From the NCBI GenBank assembly GCA_026396015.1, contig JAPLXP010000002.1, forward strand, positions 17,009 through 81,008: a DNA stretch of 64,000 nucleotides, read 5' to 3'. Under the pieces are notes generated by a model. That model did no database searches. It worked only from the letters and a program-made list of their open reading frames with translations, and was not told the DNA's origin. The translations under genes and the position numbers were made by a program. Shown piece by piece: positions 9,008 through 19,049 of this stretch. Position 1 is the first letter of the stretch. Every line of letters begins with the position of its first letter. This DNA is from Candidatus Nomurabacteria bacterium. GTDB taxonomy: Bacteria > Patescibacteria > Paceibacteria > UBA9973.

Positions 9008-10234
9008 TTAATCTTTTTTATACAATAAAATAAAAAACACACCAGATAATATTATAGTCAAAGCGGCTATCAACAATGGAGTAGTCGGTGCGAGTGCAGC
9101 AGCGATGAACCCTGAGAGTATTGCTGGTATAGCTTGGGCTAGTGCCTGCACAGAAGAGCTAATACCCATGATTTCCCCTCTTTGATCAGCGGGTGCAGAT
9201 TTTGAAAGCAGACTATTGATATTTGCCATTGTGAGTCCTGTACACACAGAGAAAAATGGAGGGATCAAAAGTAGCTGCCAAGTGTGATTTGGAAGAAAGT
9301 ATGCCAATACCATGAACCCTGCACCAGATAGTGAGTATTTCAATATCTGCGGCTCAGTAAATTTCTTTGAAAATGCACGAGTTAGCACTGCTTGAGTAAA
9401 CACACTCCAGATACCTACATAGGCAAAGAAGTCTCCGATATTACCTTGAGTAAAAGAAAATTTATTGATCAGGAATACACCAAAGAAAGTAGTGAAAAAT
9501 GTAAAACCTCCAAAGAATAAAAAGTTTGTAAAGAATAATGCACTCATACCCTTCATCTGCATCGCACGCTTTATGTTTGATATTGATTTACCCCAAGTCA
9601 AATCTTCTGTTCGTAAATTTTTATTTGTCTCAGGTACTAGGAACAATACAGACAACATATTCACAAAAGCCAAGAATGCAGCAAAATAAAATGGTACAGC
9701 AGCAGTAAACCAAGACACGACTGATGGATCAGACAATTTACCTCCTATATATGGTCCAAATATAAAACCAAGACCAAATGCTGCACCTAGCATTCCAAAA
9801 TTCTTTGCTCTATTCTCTGGAGTAGATACATCCCCTATCATAGCCTGAGCGATAGAGATATTTCCACCAGTGATACCATCGAAAAATCTTGAAGCAAATA
9901 GCAATGGAATATTTTTTGTGATTATAGCTATGGCAAAGAGCACGTATGATATTGCAGTACCTAGTAGCGCTATGCTGAGTATCTTCCTTCTTCCGTATTT
10001 GTCAGACAACTGCCCTAGTATAGGTGTAGCTATGAACTGACCGATAGGATAAACAGCTATCAGCAATCCGAGCAGCATATATCCCTGATTCAGAGTGTAG
10101 CCAAATGGCAACATATAATCAGTAGATAGAGGGTTTGCAAATAATTGTGGTATGACTGGGATTAAAATACCGACCCCCAATAGATCGATAAATACGGTTA
10201 GAAAAATTGTAATTAGTATTTTATTTTTGAACAT
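9008..10234 (-). CDS. MFS transporter, TetA-like drug/proton antiporter
   Basis: 408 residues with about 12 membrane helices. The first helix FIDLLGVGILIPVIPQL and motif A GQLSDKYGRRKIL match the TetA/MdtG branch of drug:H+ antiporters. Motif C-like GFIFGPYIGG lies in helix 5. The start at 10234 is preceded by an extended -10 (TGGTACAGT). It is followed 16 nt later by cutA. Substrate cannot be read from sequence, so tetracycline resistance should not be assumed. Confidence 0.85.
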   Translation of the reverse strand: MFKNKILITIFLTVFIDLLGVGILIPVIPQLFANPLSTDYMLPFGYTLNQGYMLLGLLIAVYPIGQFIATPILGQLSDKYGRRKILSIALLGTAISYVLFAIAIITKNIPLLFASRFFDGITGGNISIAQAMIGDVSTPENRAKNFGMLGAAFGLGFIFGPYIGGKLSDPSVVSWFTAAVPFYFAAFLAFVNMLSVLFLVPETNKNLRTEDLTWGKSISNIKRAMQMKGMSALFFTNFLFFGGFTFFTTFFGVFLINKFSFTQGNIGDFFAYVGIWSVFTQAVLTRAFSKKFTEPQILKYSLSGAGFMVLAYFLPNHTWQLLLIPPFFSVCTGLTMANINSLLSKSAPADQRGEIMGISSSVQALAQAIPAILSGFIAAALAPTTPLLIAALTIILSGVFFILLYKKD

Positions 10235-10297
10235 TGTTCCACTGTACCACAAATATCGCCAATTCAAAATTGACGATACGATACAGGAGTTACTATA

Positions 10298-13200
10298 TTA
10301 TTCTACAGATGATGTGATAGTTTCTATTGTTTGTTCTGTTGATGGTATTATTGGAATTTCTGCTGGGGATACGACTCCTATTGCTGTTGTATTTGTAGGG
10401 GGGGCTACTTCTGTTACGGGACTTAAATTACTTGATCCCCCTGCCTGCAAAAGTAGTGCTTTGAATTGTTCTTTTGTAGCACAGACATCATCCACACAAA
10501 TTTTATCATCTATATGCAATACTCCTATTGTCATTTCTTTTGCAAAAGTAATTTGATCTTTCAAAAAAGAAACAATAAGTGTTCCCACAGAATTTGATTT
10601 AGTTAAATCTAAAGATACAACATTTGATAATTTTAAATCTAAATCTTGTATTGATTTCACAAGCAGTGGAGTAAGTCTACCGTAGTCTACCATCCATGGG
10701 GTAGATTCTGGTCCAAGAGGTACTAGACCATCGTCTCCATTTGTAGATACAGCGTATGGATACACTGTATCTAATTGCTGAGCAATAAAACCTTGTGTGG
10801 AAACATGACTTGAATCATTAATAAAATCAAAATCTACAACCTTTATTTTCAACAAATCATTGAGTCCTTTTGTAGTCAAAGGATTATTTAAATCAAAATT
10901 TTCCTTCAAGCGAGCATCTGATGTTGTATTGTATGCAATAGTAGTAGCAGCATTTTGAGAAATACTTCCAATAACAGTGGCGTCTGGTCTCTGGAAGGTA
11001 ATCATTTCTGATGAAGCTACTCCTGTATTATTACCTGCTAAAACAAGTAGTCCGTTGTTTTGAGTTACACCACCAAGAGTATTCGCGATTCTTGCTGTAT
11101 GTGTACCTGCAGCTGGAGTATTGGTGACATGCAATCTATTTAAAATACTTCCACCATTTGTACCTATTCCTACATTTGCATTCGCATCAAAATTCATAAC
11201 ATTAGTAGCACTACCAGATAATTGGAAGGCCAACTCAGCAGAATTACCTTTTACGGTATTAACTTTAACGGTAGACCCCGTAATACTACTAACTGCCCAA
11301 AAATTAGTAGCATGAACATCACCAGAAACATTTAATTTATAACTGGGATCATAAAGACCTATTCCAACATTGCCATTAAAATAGGAAGGAGCTGTTGTCG
11401 CATTATAAAAAGCAAAACTTGTACCTGTCACAGTCGGCATTCCTGAAACATACACTCCATAACTGTTTACCACAGTACCACTTCCTCCGTTATTAGAATT
11501 TGATACGTATAATCCATATTGATTGGTCACAGGGTTTATTGTCATATTTCTTGTTCTCAACTGAACACCATAAAGATTATCAACTGTTATGTTTTCACCG
11601 GTATTTCCAGCATCAGCAAAAATACTTGAACCAATAGCAGAACCCGTAGTACTATTGGTGGTTTTTTGATATTGCATAAAAAAGCCAACATTAGATGTAT
11701 TTAAACCTGTATCTTGTGAATTAAATTGAATAAACCTACTACTCAATGCCCCAGACCGAACTGAATTTACATAGAGAGTAGAAGCAGTATTATTATTATC
11801 CACATTATTTAAATACATATTACCTGCTGAATCAACTTTTAATTTACTTACACCATATGTCTGCATATTAAATAAATCCCCCACATAACCATTTGACTCA
11901 TTTATTGCAAATGATGTACCAGAAGATGATCCGACAAAATGACCTGAGGATGTCCCATCAAACAGTCCACTACCGAGTGATACAGTTCCATAACTACTAG
12001 AACTAGAAGAAGCATTAATATGTAATTCAGAAACAGGATCAGTAGAACCTAAGCCAATATGACCAAGTCTATCAATAGTCATGGCTGTATTATTAATACC
12101 AGAACCATACGTATTTGTGGTACCAAATTGTAATTTACTTCCACCACCAGTTTGAATTGAAGCAATTCTAGATGAAGCGCTAGTTTCGTTTACACCACCC
12201 TGAAAATCAATTGTTGTGTAATTATTTGTACCAGAGATATTTCTAAGAAGAAGTGTACCAAAACCTGTCCCAGTAAAAGACGTGCGAGGTGTACTCTCTT
12301 GTATTTGGAATTTTGTAACTGGTGTTGTAGTTCCAGCCCCGATATTCCCATTTCCTAAAACAGAAAATATTTTTCCTCCAACTAAAGAATATGGGGAGTA
12401 ACTATTTGAATTAGTCCATGTGGTATCTGTTGTGAGACTCGTACTTGAATTAATTGCTGAAATTGTATGAGTCTCTCCATTTACTGTTATTGTGTCCCCT
12501 ACTTTAAATGTATTAAAAAACAATGTGCCAGTATTACTTCCTGAGTTGCCTGTGACAGTCGCACTCCCTGAAACAGTATTTACAGTTCCTGGGCCAGTAG
12601 TACTTTGGCCAACTTGAAAGTTTGTATCTGGAGAAGAAGTCCCCACACCAACAACTTTATTTTGAGATACAGTCAAAATTGAATTTACATCAAGCAATCC
12701 AGCTGGACTATTGGTTCCAATACCAACATTTCCACTCACAATCATTCCGTTTAAAGGAGAAGCATTCACTCCGGCATAGCTACCAACAGACATACCACCA
12801 TTTATATCAAATTTGGAAAGTGGACTTATTCCGACTCCAACTTTTCCTAATAACAAAGAATCTCCACTTGAATTCAAGGCAGAACCTACAACAGGACTAA
12901 ATGTAGCAGTATTGTATATAAGTGTCCCAACTGCTTCATATCCAGCAGTATTAAGATGAATATTGTCCCCTGAATCATATTCAATTTTCAATGCATTAGG
13001 ATTTTCAGAATCAACAAGAGCGGAGTAAGCATCTACTCGATAGTCAACATTGCGGGCGCTATTTTTAATCCAAGTATTTACATTATCAACAACACCTTGC
13101 CTTTGTATTGTCCAATAAGTACTTCCTTTCCAAGGGGTTATAGTAACAGCAATCACTTTCAATCCTGCAGCAGAAGCAGAGTCATACATAGCTTGCAAAT

Positions 13201-13813
13201 TTTCCTCTATAATAGAAGCTGTAACATTACCTGAAGCATCATTTACCCCACCCCAAACAATCACATACTCAGCATCAGAATGAGAAGTAACATCACTATT
13301 AAAACGTGCCAGCATTTGTCCTGTACCCTGACCAGGAATACCTTTATTATTTTCAGCCCAAGAAGAACCAAGTAAGGAAATTAATTTATTTTCATAAACT
13401 CCACCGCTAGCAATATTACTATTACTGTAAGTCAAACTATCCCCCATCGAATATATCTGATGAGGTGAATTAAATTTATTTGAGGCTACAATAGATAATT
13501 TATTAGTTGGGCTATTTGTTCCTATACCCAATCTTCCATTAGTCGAATCCCAATACAACGAAGATGCCCATGCTGGATTGGTGCCATTGGTATAGAAGAG
13601 TTTTCCTGCATTTCCTGTCTGATCAGGGAGAAGAGAAACATAACAAGTCGCATCGCTTGGAGGACAACTTGGATTTGTGATATGGTCAGCAGGATAATAA
13701 ACAGCGTAAACTTTTATTGCAGTGTAATTTGTGAATGAAAATACTGCCAATACAATAAATATACGAGTTAAAACATATTTGAATTTTTTCATTGACACAG
13801 TTTGTTTACTCAT
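10298..13813 (-). CDS. Secreted tail-fibre-like protein with SGNH hydrolase and peptidase S74 domains
   Basis: 1171 residues. An N-terminal membrane/signal segment is followed by one GRLGIGTNSP-type repeat. An SGNH/GDSL hydrolase domain spans about residues 115-305, with GDSL (Ser126), GGVND (Asn191) and DNIH (Asp283/His286). A long series of beta repeats of the NVGIGT type follows. A C-terminal peptidase S74 intramolecular chaperone domain begins near residue 960 (TSDARLKENF) and includes GFIAQQL and VDYGRLTPLL. S74 domains of phage tailspikes trim themselves after trimer folding. A hydrolase inside such a fibre suggests cell-surface glycan deacylation during host contact; that role is inference. 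Confidence 0.85.
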   Translation of the reverse strand: MSKQTVSMKKFKYVLTRIFIVLAVFSFTNYTAIKVYAVYYPADHITNPSCPPSDATCYVSLLPDQTGNAGKLFYTNGTNPAWASSLYWDSTNGRLGIGTNSPTNKLSIVASNKFNSPHQIYSMGDSLTYSNSNIASGGVYENKLISLLGSSWAENNKGIPGQGTGQMLARFNSDVTSHSDAEYVIVWGGVNDASGNVTASIIEENLQAMYDSASAAGLKVIAVTITPWKGSTYWTIQRQGVVDNVNTWIKNSARNVDYRVDAYSALVDSENPNALKIEYDSGDNIHLNTAGYEAVGTLIYNTATFSPVVGSALNSSGDSLLLGKVGVGISPLSKFDINGGMSVGSYAGVNASPLNGMIVSGNVGIGTNSPAGLLDVNSILTVSQNKVVGVGTSSPDTNFQVGQSTTGPGTVNTVSGSATVTGNSGSNTGTLFFNTFKVGDTITVNGETHTISAINSSTSLTTDTTWTNSNSYSPYSLVGGKIFSVLGNGNIGAGTTTPVTKFQIQESTPRTSFTGTGFGTLLLRNISGTNNYTTIDFQGGVNETSASSRIASIQTGGGSKLQFGTTNTYGSGINNTAMTIDRLGHIGLGSTDPVSELHINASSSSSSYGTVSLGSGLFDGTSSGHFVGSSSGTSFAINESNGYVGDLFNMQTYGVSKLKVDSAGNMYLNNVDNNNTASTLYVNSVRSGALSSRFIQFNSQDTGLNTSNVGFFMQYQKTTNSTTGSAIGSSIFADAGNTGENITVDNLYGVQLRTRNMTINPVTNQYGLYVSNSNNGGSGTVVNSYGVYVSGMPTVTGTSFAFYNATTAPSYFNGNVGIGLYDPSYKLNVSGDVHATNFWAVSSITGSTVKVNTVKGNSAELAFQLSGSATNVMNFDANANVGIGTNGGSILNRLHVTNTPAAGTHTARIANTLGGVTQNNGLLVLAGNNTGVASSEMITFQRPDATVIGSISQNAATTIAYNTTSDARLKENFDLNNPLTTKGLNDLLKIKVVDFDFINDSSHVSTQGFIAQQLDTVYPYAVSTNGDDGLVPLGPESTPWMVDYGRLTPLLVKSIQDLDLKLSNVVSLDLTKSNSVGTLIVSFLKDQITFAKEMTIGVLHIDDKICVDDVCATKEQFKALLLQAGGSSNLSPVTEVAPPTNTTAIGVVSPAEIPIIPSTEQTIETITSSVE

Positions 13814-13817
13814 ATGG

Positions 13818-14741
13818 TTATTGCATTAAATTTTTAATAAATTGATAAAAGCTTAGCGGAGTTGATTTGATATAATTTACAATTATACGAAACCACGATT
13901 TTTTACTAAAATTGACATCTTGGGGTATTTCATTTTTCTCTGTAGTATTTTTAGGTTTAGTAATCTTTGGAGGCTGTTCGGGTGGAATAAATGAAGATAA
14001 TATTGGTCCATCTGATATTTTTATTGATGTTTTTTTTGAATTTGTATTTTTTGTGTTTTTGTTGGTGGGAATTTTATCAATTAAAGCTGTCTTATTTTTA
14101 TTTGGATCTGGGTTTATCTCTGGTGTGATTATTGGGTGTCCACCGCTATTACCCCTTGGTCTGACTGAATATGGGATATAATCAGTCATTGTTTTAAAAT
14201 TTATCGCTCCACAAGAATTATCATTACTGCAATTAAAAGAAATATATCCAAAAGATTGCGCCCAAGCATAACCAGCAAAAGTTCCATCAGAATTAATTTT
14301 AACAGTTTGATCTCCAGCTCCAGTTGGAGCAAAATTTACCCAGCCAGTCTGCGGACCCCAAGCATAACCAGATAAATTACCATATTGATCCACAGTCACC
14401 TTGTAATCCGAAGAGATACAAGACCCTGGAACATTTGAACAATTATAACTAATCCATCCAGTAGCAGAACCCCACATCCAACCATTTATTTCAAAATCAA
14501 AGATGTTTGCATTTTGTTCAGGTTGTACAGTAAATTTTCCAACATTTATTTCCTTTGAAATATTATTTAATCCACTATTAGTAATAAGATACGCCCTGTT
14601 GTAACCTAGATTAGTTGGATCAAATGTACCATTCGAATTACTGGCAAGGACGGATACAGGAGATATAAAAAGTGTACAAAAAATAAACAAAGATATGTGG
14701 AAAATAAATTTTTGTTTTTCAGTAGAAAATCTGTATAACAT
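13818..14741 (-). CDS. Secreted GYAW-repeat surface protein
   Basis: 307 residues. The signal peptide ends near SPVSVLA. Three related repeats follow: GWMWGSATGWISYNC, GYAWGPQTGWVNF and GYAWAQSFGYISFNC, each with glycine/aromatic patterns; two Cys pairs probably form disulfides. A Lys/Pro/Asn-rich linker and a hydrophobic C-terminal segment end the protein. Such repeats are common in CPR secreted proteins but lack an assigned function. TATAAT ends 6 nt before the ATG at 14741. It is followed after 4 nt by the tail-fibre gene, so both are probably one surface-protein operon. Confidence 0.75.
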   Translation of the reverse strand: MLYRFSTEKQKFIFHISLFIFCTLFISPVSVLASNSNGTFDPTNLGYNRAYLITNSGLNNISKEINVGKFTVQPEQNANIFDFEINGWMWGSATGWISYNCSNVPGSCISSDYKVTVDQYGNLSGYAWGPQTGWVNFAPTGAGDQTVKINSDGTFAGYAWAQSFGYISFNCSNDNSCGAINFKTMTDYIPYSVRPRGNSGGHPIITPEINPDPNKNKTALIDKIPTNKNTKNTNSKKTSIKISDGPILSSFIPPEQPPKITKPKNTTEKNEIPQDVNFSKKSWFRIIVNYIKSTPLSFYQFIKNLMQ

Positions 14742-14797
14742 AATAGTATTATACCTTTTTGTATGACAAAAAACAAAAATATGTCTATAATACAAAA
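14742..14797. promoter_or_regulatory. Divergent leaderless promoters
   Basis: The 56-bp gap holds two back-to-back TATAAT boxes. The minus-strand box (14748-14753) ends 6 nt before the start at 14741. The plus-strand box (14786-14791) ends 6 nt before the start at 14798. Both genes would give mRNAs starting at or within a base of the ATG. Confidence 0.75.
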
Positions 14798-15721
14798 ATG
14801 CAAATAGGAACAATGATTTTAACAGTTTTAGGTCTTTGTCTTTTTGAGATAATCTCAAGTATAGACAATGCAGTTATCAATGCCGAAGTATTAGGGACAA
14901 TGGGTAAAACGGGTCGTAGATGGTTTTTGACTTGGGGATTTTTCTTTGCCGTATTCGTAGTGCGAGGACTACTCCCATGGATTATAGTTTGGGCTACAGT
15001 GCCGTCTCTCGGACCAATAGGAGCATTTACTGCGACATTCTCCAATGACCCAAGTATTCACAATGCAATCGAGTCTTCATCACCAATACTACTGATGGGT
15101 GGTGGAATATTCTTAATATTTCTATTCTTTCACTGGCTATTCCTCGAACCAAAAAATTTCGGATTACGAGGAGAAAGATTCTTTCAAAAAAATGGTGTTT
15201 GGTTCTTTGCTGTAGTCTCTATCATCCTATCTATCGTAGTATGGAACACATTAAAGATAAATAGTATGCTAGCTTTTGGAGCAATCATTGGATCTACTGC
15301 ATTTTTTATCACACATGGATTCAAAGAAAACGCTGAAAGAAGTGAGAAGAAATTGCTTTCAGGTGATAACAAAATGAGTGATCTATCAAAGATTTTATAT
15401 CTAGAAATCATAGATACTACATTCTCTATCGATGGAGTGCTCGGTGCATTTGCCTTTACGCTGTCTATACCACTGATTATCATTGGTAATGGATTGGGTG
15501 CTTTTGTCCTCAGGCGTCTAACAATGCACAATATAGATCGCATAAAAATGTATGCGTACCTGAAGAATGGAGCGATGTATTCTATTGGAGCACTCGGTAT
15601 AATCATGATCGCTGATGGATTCGGTATTCATATTCCAGCATACATCTCCCCTATTATTACTTTTGTTATCATCGGATATTTCTTCTGGAAATCAAAAATA
15701 GCTCTAAATACTAAAATATAA
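14798..15721 (+). CDS. TerC/DUF475-like integral membrane protein
   Basis: 307 residues with about nine hydrophobic helices. The first one carries EIISSIDNAVINAEVL and a later one has EIIDTTFSIDGVLGAFA. These paired acidic-in-membrane motifs (SxDNA and SxDGV) are typical of the TerC superfamily, DUF475 branch, thought to handle metal ions at the membrane. The ATG at 14798 was preferred because of the TATAAT 6 nt upstream. It ends in a terminator shared with the convergent dsbB-like gene. Confidence 0.85.
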   Translation: MQIGTMILTVLGLCLFEIISSIDNAVINAEVLGTMGKTGRRWFLTWGFFFAVFVVRGLLPWIIVWATVPSLGPIGAFTATFSNDPSIHNAIESSSPILLMGGGIFLIFLFFHWLFLEPKNFGLRGERFFQKNGVWFFAVVSIILSIVVWNTLKINSMLAFGAIIGSTAFFITHGFKENAERSEKKLLSGDNKMSDLSKILYLEIIDTTFSIDGVLGAFAFTLSIPLIIIGNGLGAFVLRRLTMHNIDRIKMYAYLKNGAMYSIGALGIIMIADGFGIHIPAYISPIITFVIIGYFFWKSKIALNTKI

Positions 15722-15723
15722 AA

Positions 15724-15763
15724 TAAAAATATCCCCGGATAAAACCGGGGATATTTTTATTTG
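15724..15763. terminator. Bidirectional terminator
   Basis: The stem AAATATCCCCGG with its complement, loop ATAAAA, has T-runs on both strands between convergent genes. Confidence 0.85.
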
Positions 15764-15767
15764 TATA

Positions 15768-16313
15768 TTATTTCCTAGACATGTATTTATAATTTGAAAG
15801 AATCAAAATCATAAATACACCCATAGAGAATGCCATCACAGGCATAGTCACATATCCAAATTCATATATATATCGAATTGCACATGACACTTCAGTAGTA
15901 CTACCTGTAGAACAGGCCAGATTTGCAGCACCACCATTCTCTACATATATATGGAACAATGAAATCATAGTCCCCACAAAAGCTAATACTAGAGAATAAT
16001 CTACAATCATCTTTTCCTTTTTATAAAGTTCCATACCAAATAAAATCACTTGTGGATAAATAAATATTCTCTGCATCCAACACAGTTCACAAGGAGGAAA
16101 TCCTACAACACTCGAATAGAACAATGACAAAGCTGTAGCACCCAATGCAGTAAGAAATCCAATAATGAAAGTATAATCATGCAGGAATTTCAAAAATGCA
16201 TTGTCTCTTTTTCTAAAAAAAAGAAAATTAGCAACTATAATAAAACAAAATATTTGGAGTGCGATAGTACCTAGGGATAAAATGTAGTTTAAATTTTCTA
16301 CGTATGCAGGCAT
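15768..16313 (-). CDS. DsbB/BdbC-like disulfide bond formation protein
   Basis: 181 residues with five hydrophobic segments. The first redox pair is PPCELCWMQRI after helix 2, and a second pair (ACSTGSTTEVSC) lies in a later extracellular loop, as in DsbB/BdbC. These enzymes reoxidise a thioredoxin-like partner and pass electrons to quinone. The partner is probably the CPHC protein encoded just upstream, whose stop lies one base before this ATG (TAATATG). Confidence 0.9.
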   Translation of the reverse strand: MPAYVENLNYILSLGTIALQIFCFIIVANFLFFRKRDNAFLKFLHDYTFIIGFLTALGATALSLFYSSVVGFPPCELCWMQRIFIYPQVILFGMELYKKEKMIVDYSLVLAFVGTMISLFHIYVENGGAANLACSTGSTTEVSCAIRYIYEFGYVTMPVMAFSMGVFMILILSNYKYMSRK

Positions 16314-16314
16314 A

Positions 16315-16899
16315 TTACTGAGGAAGTGTAAATTTAATCTGCTCTGCTAAAAAGTTAAGAGGAATTTCTCCTGTAGCAAAAGAACTATTGTCGAACTTCC
16401 ATGTACCAGCGGTTACTATCGGATCCTTTACACTTTTAATTGAAAATTTGTAATCTGAAAAAATCCAAGTACGAGCATATGCAGAGTGAACATTGGCACA
16501 AATATCGGGTTCACCTTTTATTGATTCTCCTGTTGGACTCGCAGCACACACAGTAGGATTCTTGTCAGAAGAAGTAAGTGATATACCATCTTTAAATCTC
16601 CATGATGGGAAACTTTCAATTTTGTTATCTAGACAGATTTGAGTTGTCTTTCTGTCTGCAGTTGAACATTCAACATATGGCAAATACTGTTTTGCACTAC
16701 CAAATTCTGCTTTTTGAGCCTGACAATGCGGGCACCAGAATGCACCGAAGAACTCTGCTCCATTACTCTTTAAAGCTTTTGCAAAGTCGTCATATTTACT
16801 AGGACCAGCAGCCCTATTAGCAAGAAAACCCAATCCAACAACCAGAATAATAATACCAACAATAGAAACGATAAATATAGCCTGTTTTGATTTCATCAT
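16315..16899 (-). CDS. Membrane-anchored thioredoxin-fold protein (CPHC)
   Basis: 194 residues with an N-terminal membrane helix and an extracellular thioredoxin-like domain with FFGAFWCPHCQAQ near residue 55. Further Cys (VECST, QICLD, TVCAA, DICAN) could form structural bridges. It resembles the thioredoxin domains fused to VKOR proteins. It is paired with the DsbB-like gene. TATAAT ends 6 nt before the ATG at 16899; a second Met follows immediately. Confidence 0.85.
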   Translation of the reverse strand: MMKSKQAIFIVSIVGIIILVVGLGFLANRAAGPSKYDDFAKALKSNGAEFFGAFWCPHCQAQKAEFGSAKQYLPYVECSTADRKTTQICLDNKIESFPSWRFKDGISLTSSDKNPTVCAASPTGESIKGEPDICANVHSAYARTWIFSDYKFSIKSVKDPIVTAGTWKFDNSSFATGEIPLNFLAEQIKFTLPQ

Positions 16900-16921
16900 A
16901 TATGTATTATATCAAAATTAG

Positions 16922-19045
16922 CTAATTAAAAATAGATACGAAACTCTTAAAAGCATGAGCTATACCACTGAATATACCACCCATAAACTTGTAAATCTTG
17001 TCTGAAACATCAGAGTTAGCAGCACTAGCAGATAGATTTACCTTGCTTGATTGATCTGATGATTTTACTGCATCTTTGTTTTGGATTGTTATTGTTTTAT
17101 TTTGTACAACCTGATTAGTCTTTTGAATTTTAGCAATTTCCTTTGTTTTTATTGGAAGAATTTCTTTGTTTGTTATTTCAGGAATTTTTTCAACTAAATC
17201 ATCTTTTTTAACGGTGACTTCCTCTTTTTTAATTTCCTTTTTTATCTCAATTGAGCCGCCGCCAGAAGCAACAATCGGTGTAATATATTTACCAAAATTA
17301 TTTAAACTATTACTAAAACTCTTGTGCATTATTGCTGGTATGGCGTAGCTAGTAGACCAAATACGATTAGATATATCGGAATTTATATCCTCCATTCCCC
17401 CATCTATTTGTTGATTTTTTGCTAAATAATTTTCTGCTCGTGTCACATTCAAGGACAAAGAATTATTTAGACTCATTGCCTGAAGAGCCCAGCTAGTAGA
17501 AAAATTATTACCAAAACCACCGTTTGATTGATTTTGATTTATTATCAAATAATTCTCAGCTCTATTAATCGCATCAGAATTACCTCCATAAAATCTTAAA
17601 GCTTGAAGGCCAGCAGCAGTCATATCAGCACTATCACTCCAAGATCCATTTGGCAGTTGATGTCCGACAAGATACGATATATCTTTTGATATAAAATCAT
17701 CTTCTTGTGTATATCCAGATTTTCCGAGAATTATCAATCCAAAAATATCATCATTGATTAAATTTGCGTCCCCAATCTGAGTACCATCAAAAGATTTTAC
17801 TATTTTATCTATATAGTTAATACTTGTACCATTATAAGGACTAATTCCTAGCGCTGATAGTGCCATAGCATGACGCTCATTGTCTGTAATAACATCTGAG
17901 TTGAAAGCATTATTCTGTAAATAATTTTTTAATTTCACAACAAATGGTGCATTGGAAATACCAGCAGAAATAGCAACCCAATCGGTATAGAGAGTATCAC
18001 CAAACGAGCCATCTGGATTCTGTTTGCTCAACAAAAAATTATTTGCATTTGATATTGAAAAAGTTGGAACTGGAATTCCACCTCCTCCACCTGAAGATAC
18101 AGGCAGTATAGTGATATCCAAAGAATATGGAACATACAGTGTTTTAGATCCGGTAGCTTTAAATGCGCCATCTTCATTCATAATAAGAGAACATGTTCCA
18201 TCTGATACAGTAGAACAAGATTGACCTCCAATTGAGATTACAACATCCGAAGATGGTGTCCAAATCATATTAAAATTTGAATCATAAGTACTCTTTTCCT
18301 CAGCAGTGAATACAATAGTATCACCAATAGTACCAGAATATTTATCTGCAGAAATTTTCAATGGATAAGAATTGTAAGTTAAAACAATTTGCTCTTCATC
18401 CTGTAATATGTGTTGATTTAGTCCAGTAGAACCAGAATTTAAATCTTCATATTTTATTTGATAAAACCAGCCCCAGTATTTTGAATAATCAGAAGCAGTT
18501 GAATAAGTACCAAGCTCGTCCATCCAACCACTTGGTGCATAATCCCAAGTCCAAGTATTTGATAACCCAGATTGTTCTACAGCACATTTACCATTGATTG
18601 TTCGAATACCACTATTTGGTGATTCTTCGCAAGCATTCACAGTCTCAGTGCCGTCAAACAATACTGCATCCCCCGCATATGCCTTCAGTACTATTGTCAC
18701 AGGAGTCGGGTCTACTATCACTGTCCTCTTTACCTCAACGGCAGAATTTAATGAAAAATCTTTCACATTATAGGAAACAGAATAATGGCCGACAGTATTT
18801 GTATCTATACTACTAATCGAAATAATATTTGAGGAAATATCACCATCAACATCATCGAGGGCTGTCGCACCTGAATCAACATATACATCACCTTTATTTA
18901 TATAAACAATTGAATCCCCTGATAGTGAAATGATTGGGGCCGTAGTATCTAATGGCGGATTAGAAGCTGGCTCTTCTGCCTGAGCAATAGATCCGATAAA
19001 AATAAAAGCTAGTATCAATATTGAGTTTAAAAATTTGTTTTTCAT
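16922..19045 (-). CDS. Secreted transcobalamin-like protein (Ig, DUF4430 and alpha/alpha-toroid domains)
   Basis: 707 residues. The signal peptide ends near GSIAQA. An Ig-like/DUF5011 domain follows (TAPIISLSGD, VDSGATALDDVDGD). Next comes a DUF4430-like domain (about residues 125-240) and a second small beta domain. Then alpha/alpha-toroid repeats like squalene cyclase or intrinsic factor occupy about residues 335-590 (SKQNPDGSFGD, HQLPNGSWSD, NQSNGGFGN). A lysine-rich stalk and hydrophobic C-terminus may anchor it. An alpha/alpha barrel plus DUF4430 is the make-up of intrinsic factor and transcobalamin. Downstream of the riboswitch and the second DUF4430 gene, a B12-capture role is likely but inferred. 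Confidence 0.8.
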   Translation of the reverse strand: MKNKFLNSILILAFIFIGSIAQAEEPASNPPLDTTAPIISLSGDSIVYINKGDVYVDSGATALDDVDGDISSNIISISSIDTNTVGHYSVSYNVKDFSLNSAVEVKRTVIVDPTPVTIVLKAYAGDAVLFDGTETVNACEESPNSGIRTINGKCAVEQSGLSNTWTWDYAPSGWMDELGTYSTASDYSKYWGWFYQIKYEDLNSGSTGLNQHILQDEEQIVLTYNSYPLKISADKYSGTIGDTIVFTAEEKSTYDSNFNMIWTPSSDVVISIGGQSCSTVSDGTCSLIMNEDGAFKATGSKTLYVPYSLDITILPVSSGGGGGIPVPTFSISNANNFLLSKQNPDGSFGDTLYTDWVAISAGISNAPFVVKLKNYLQNNAFNSDVITDNERHAMALSALGISPYNGTSINYIDKIVKSFDGTQIGDANLINDDIFGLIILGKSGYTQEDDFISKDISYLVGHQLPNGSWSDSADMTAAGLQALRFYGGNSDAINRAENYLIINQNQSNGGFGNNFSTSWALQAMSLNNSLSLNVTRAENYLAKNQQIDGGMEDINSDISNRIWSTSYAIPAIMHKSFSNSLNNFGKYITPIVASGGGSIEIKKEIKKEEVTVKKDDLVEKIPEITNKEILPIKTKEIAKIQKTNQVVQNKTITIQNKDAVKSSDQSSKVNLSASAANSDVSDKIYKFMGGIFSGIAHAFKSFVSIFN

Positions 19046-19049
19046 ATAA

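Noticed and set aside
10298..13813. Remnant prophage because of the tail-fibre domain
   Set aside because: No other phage structural, packaging or integrase gene is nearby, and S74/tail-fibre proteins are common on CPR chromosomes.
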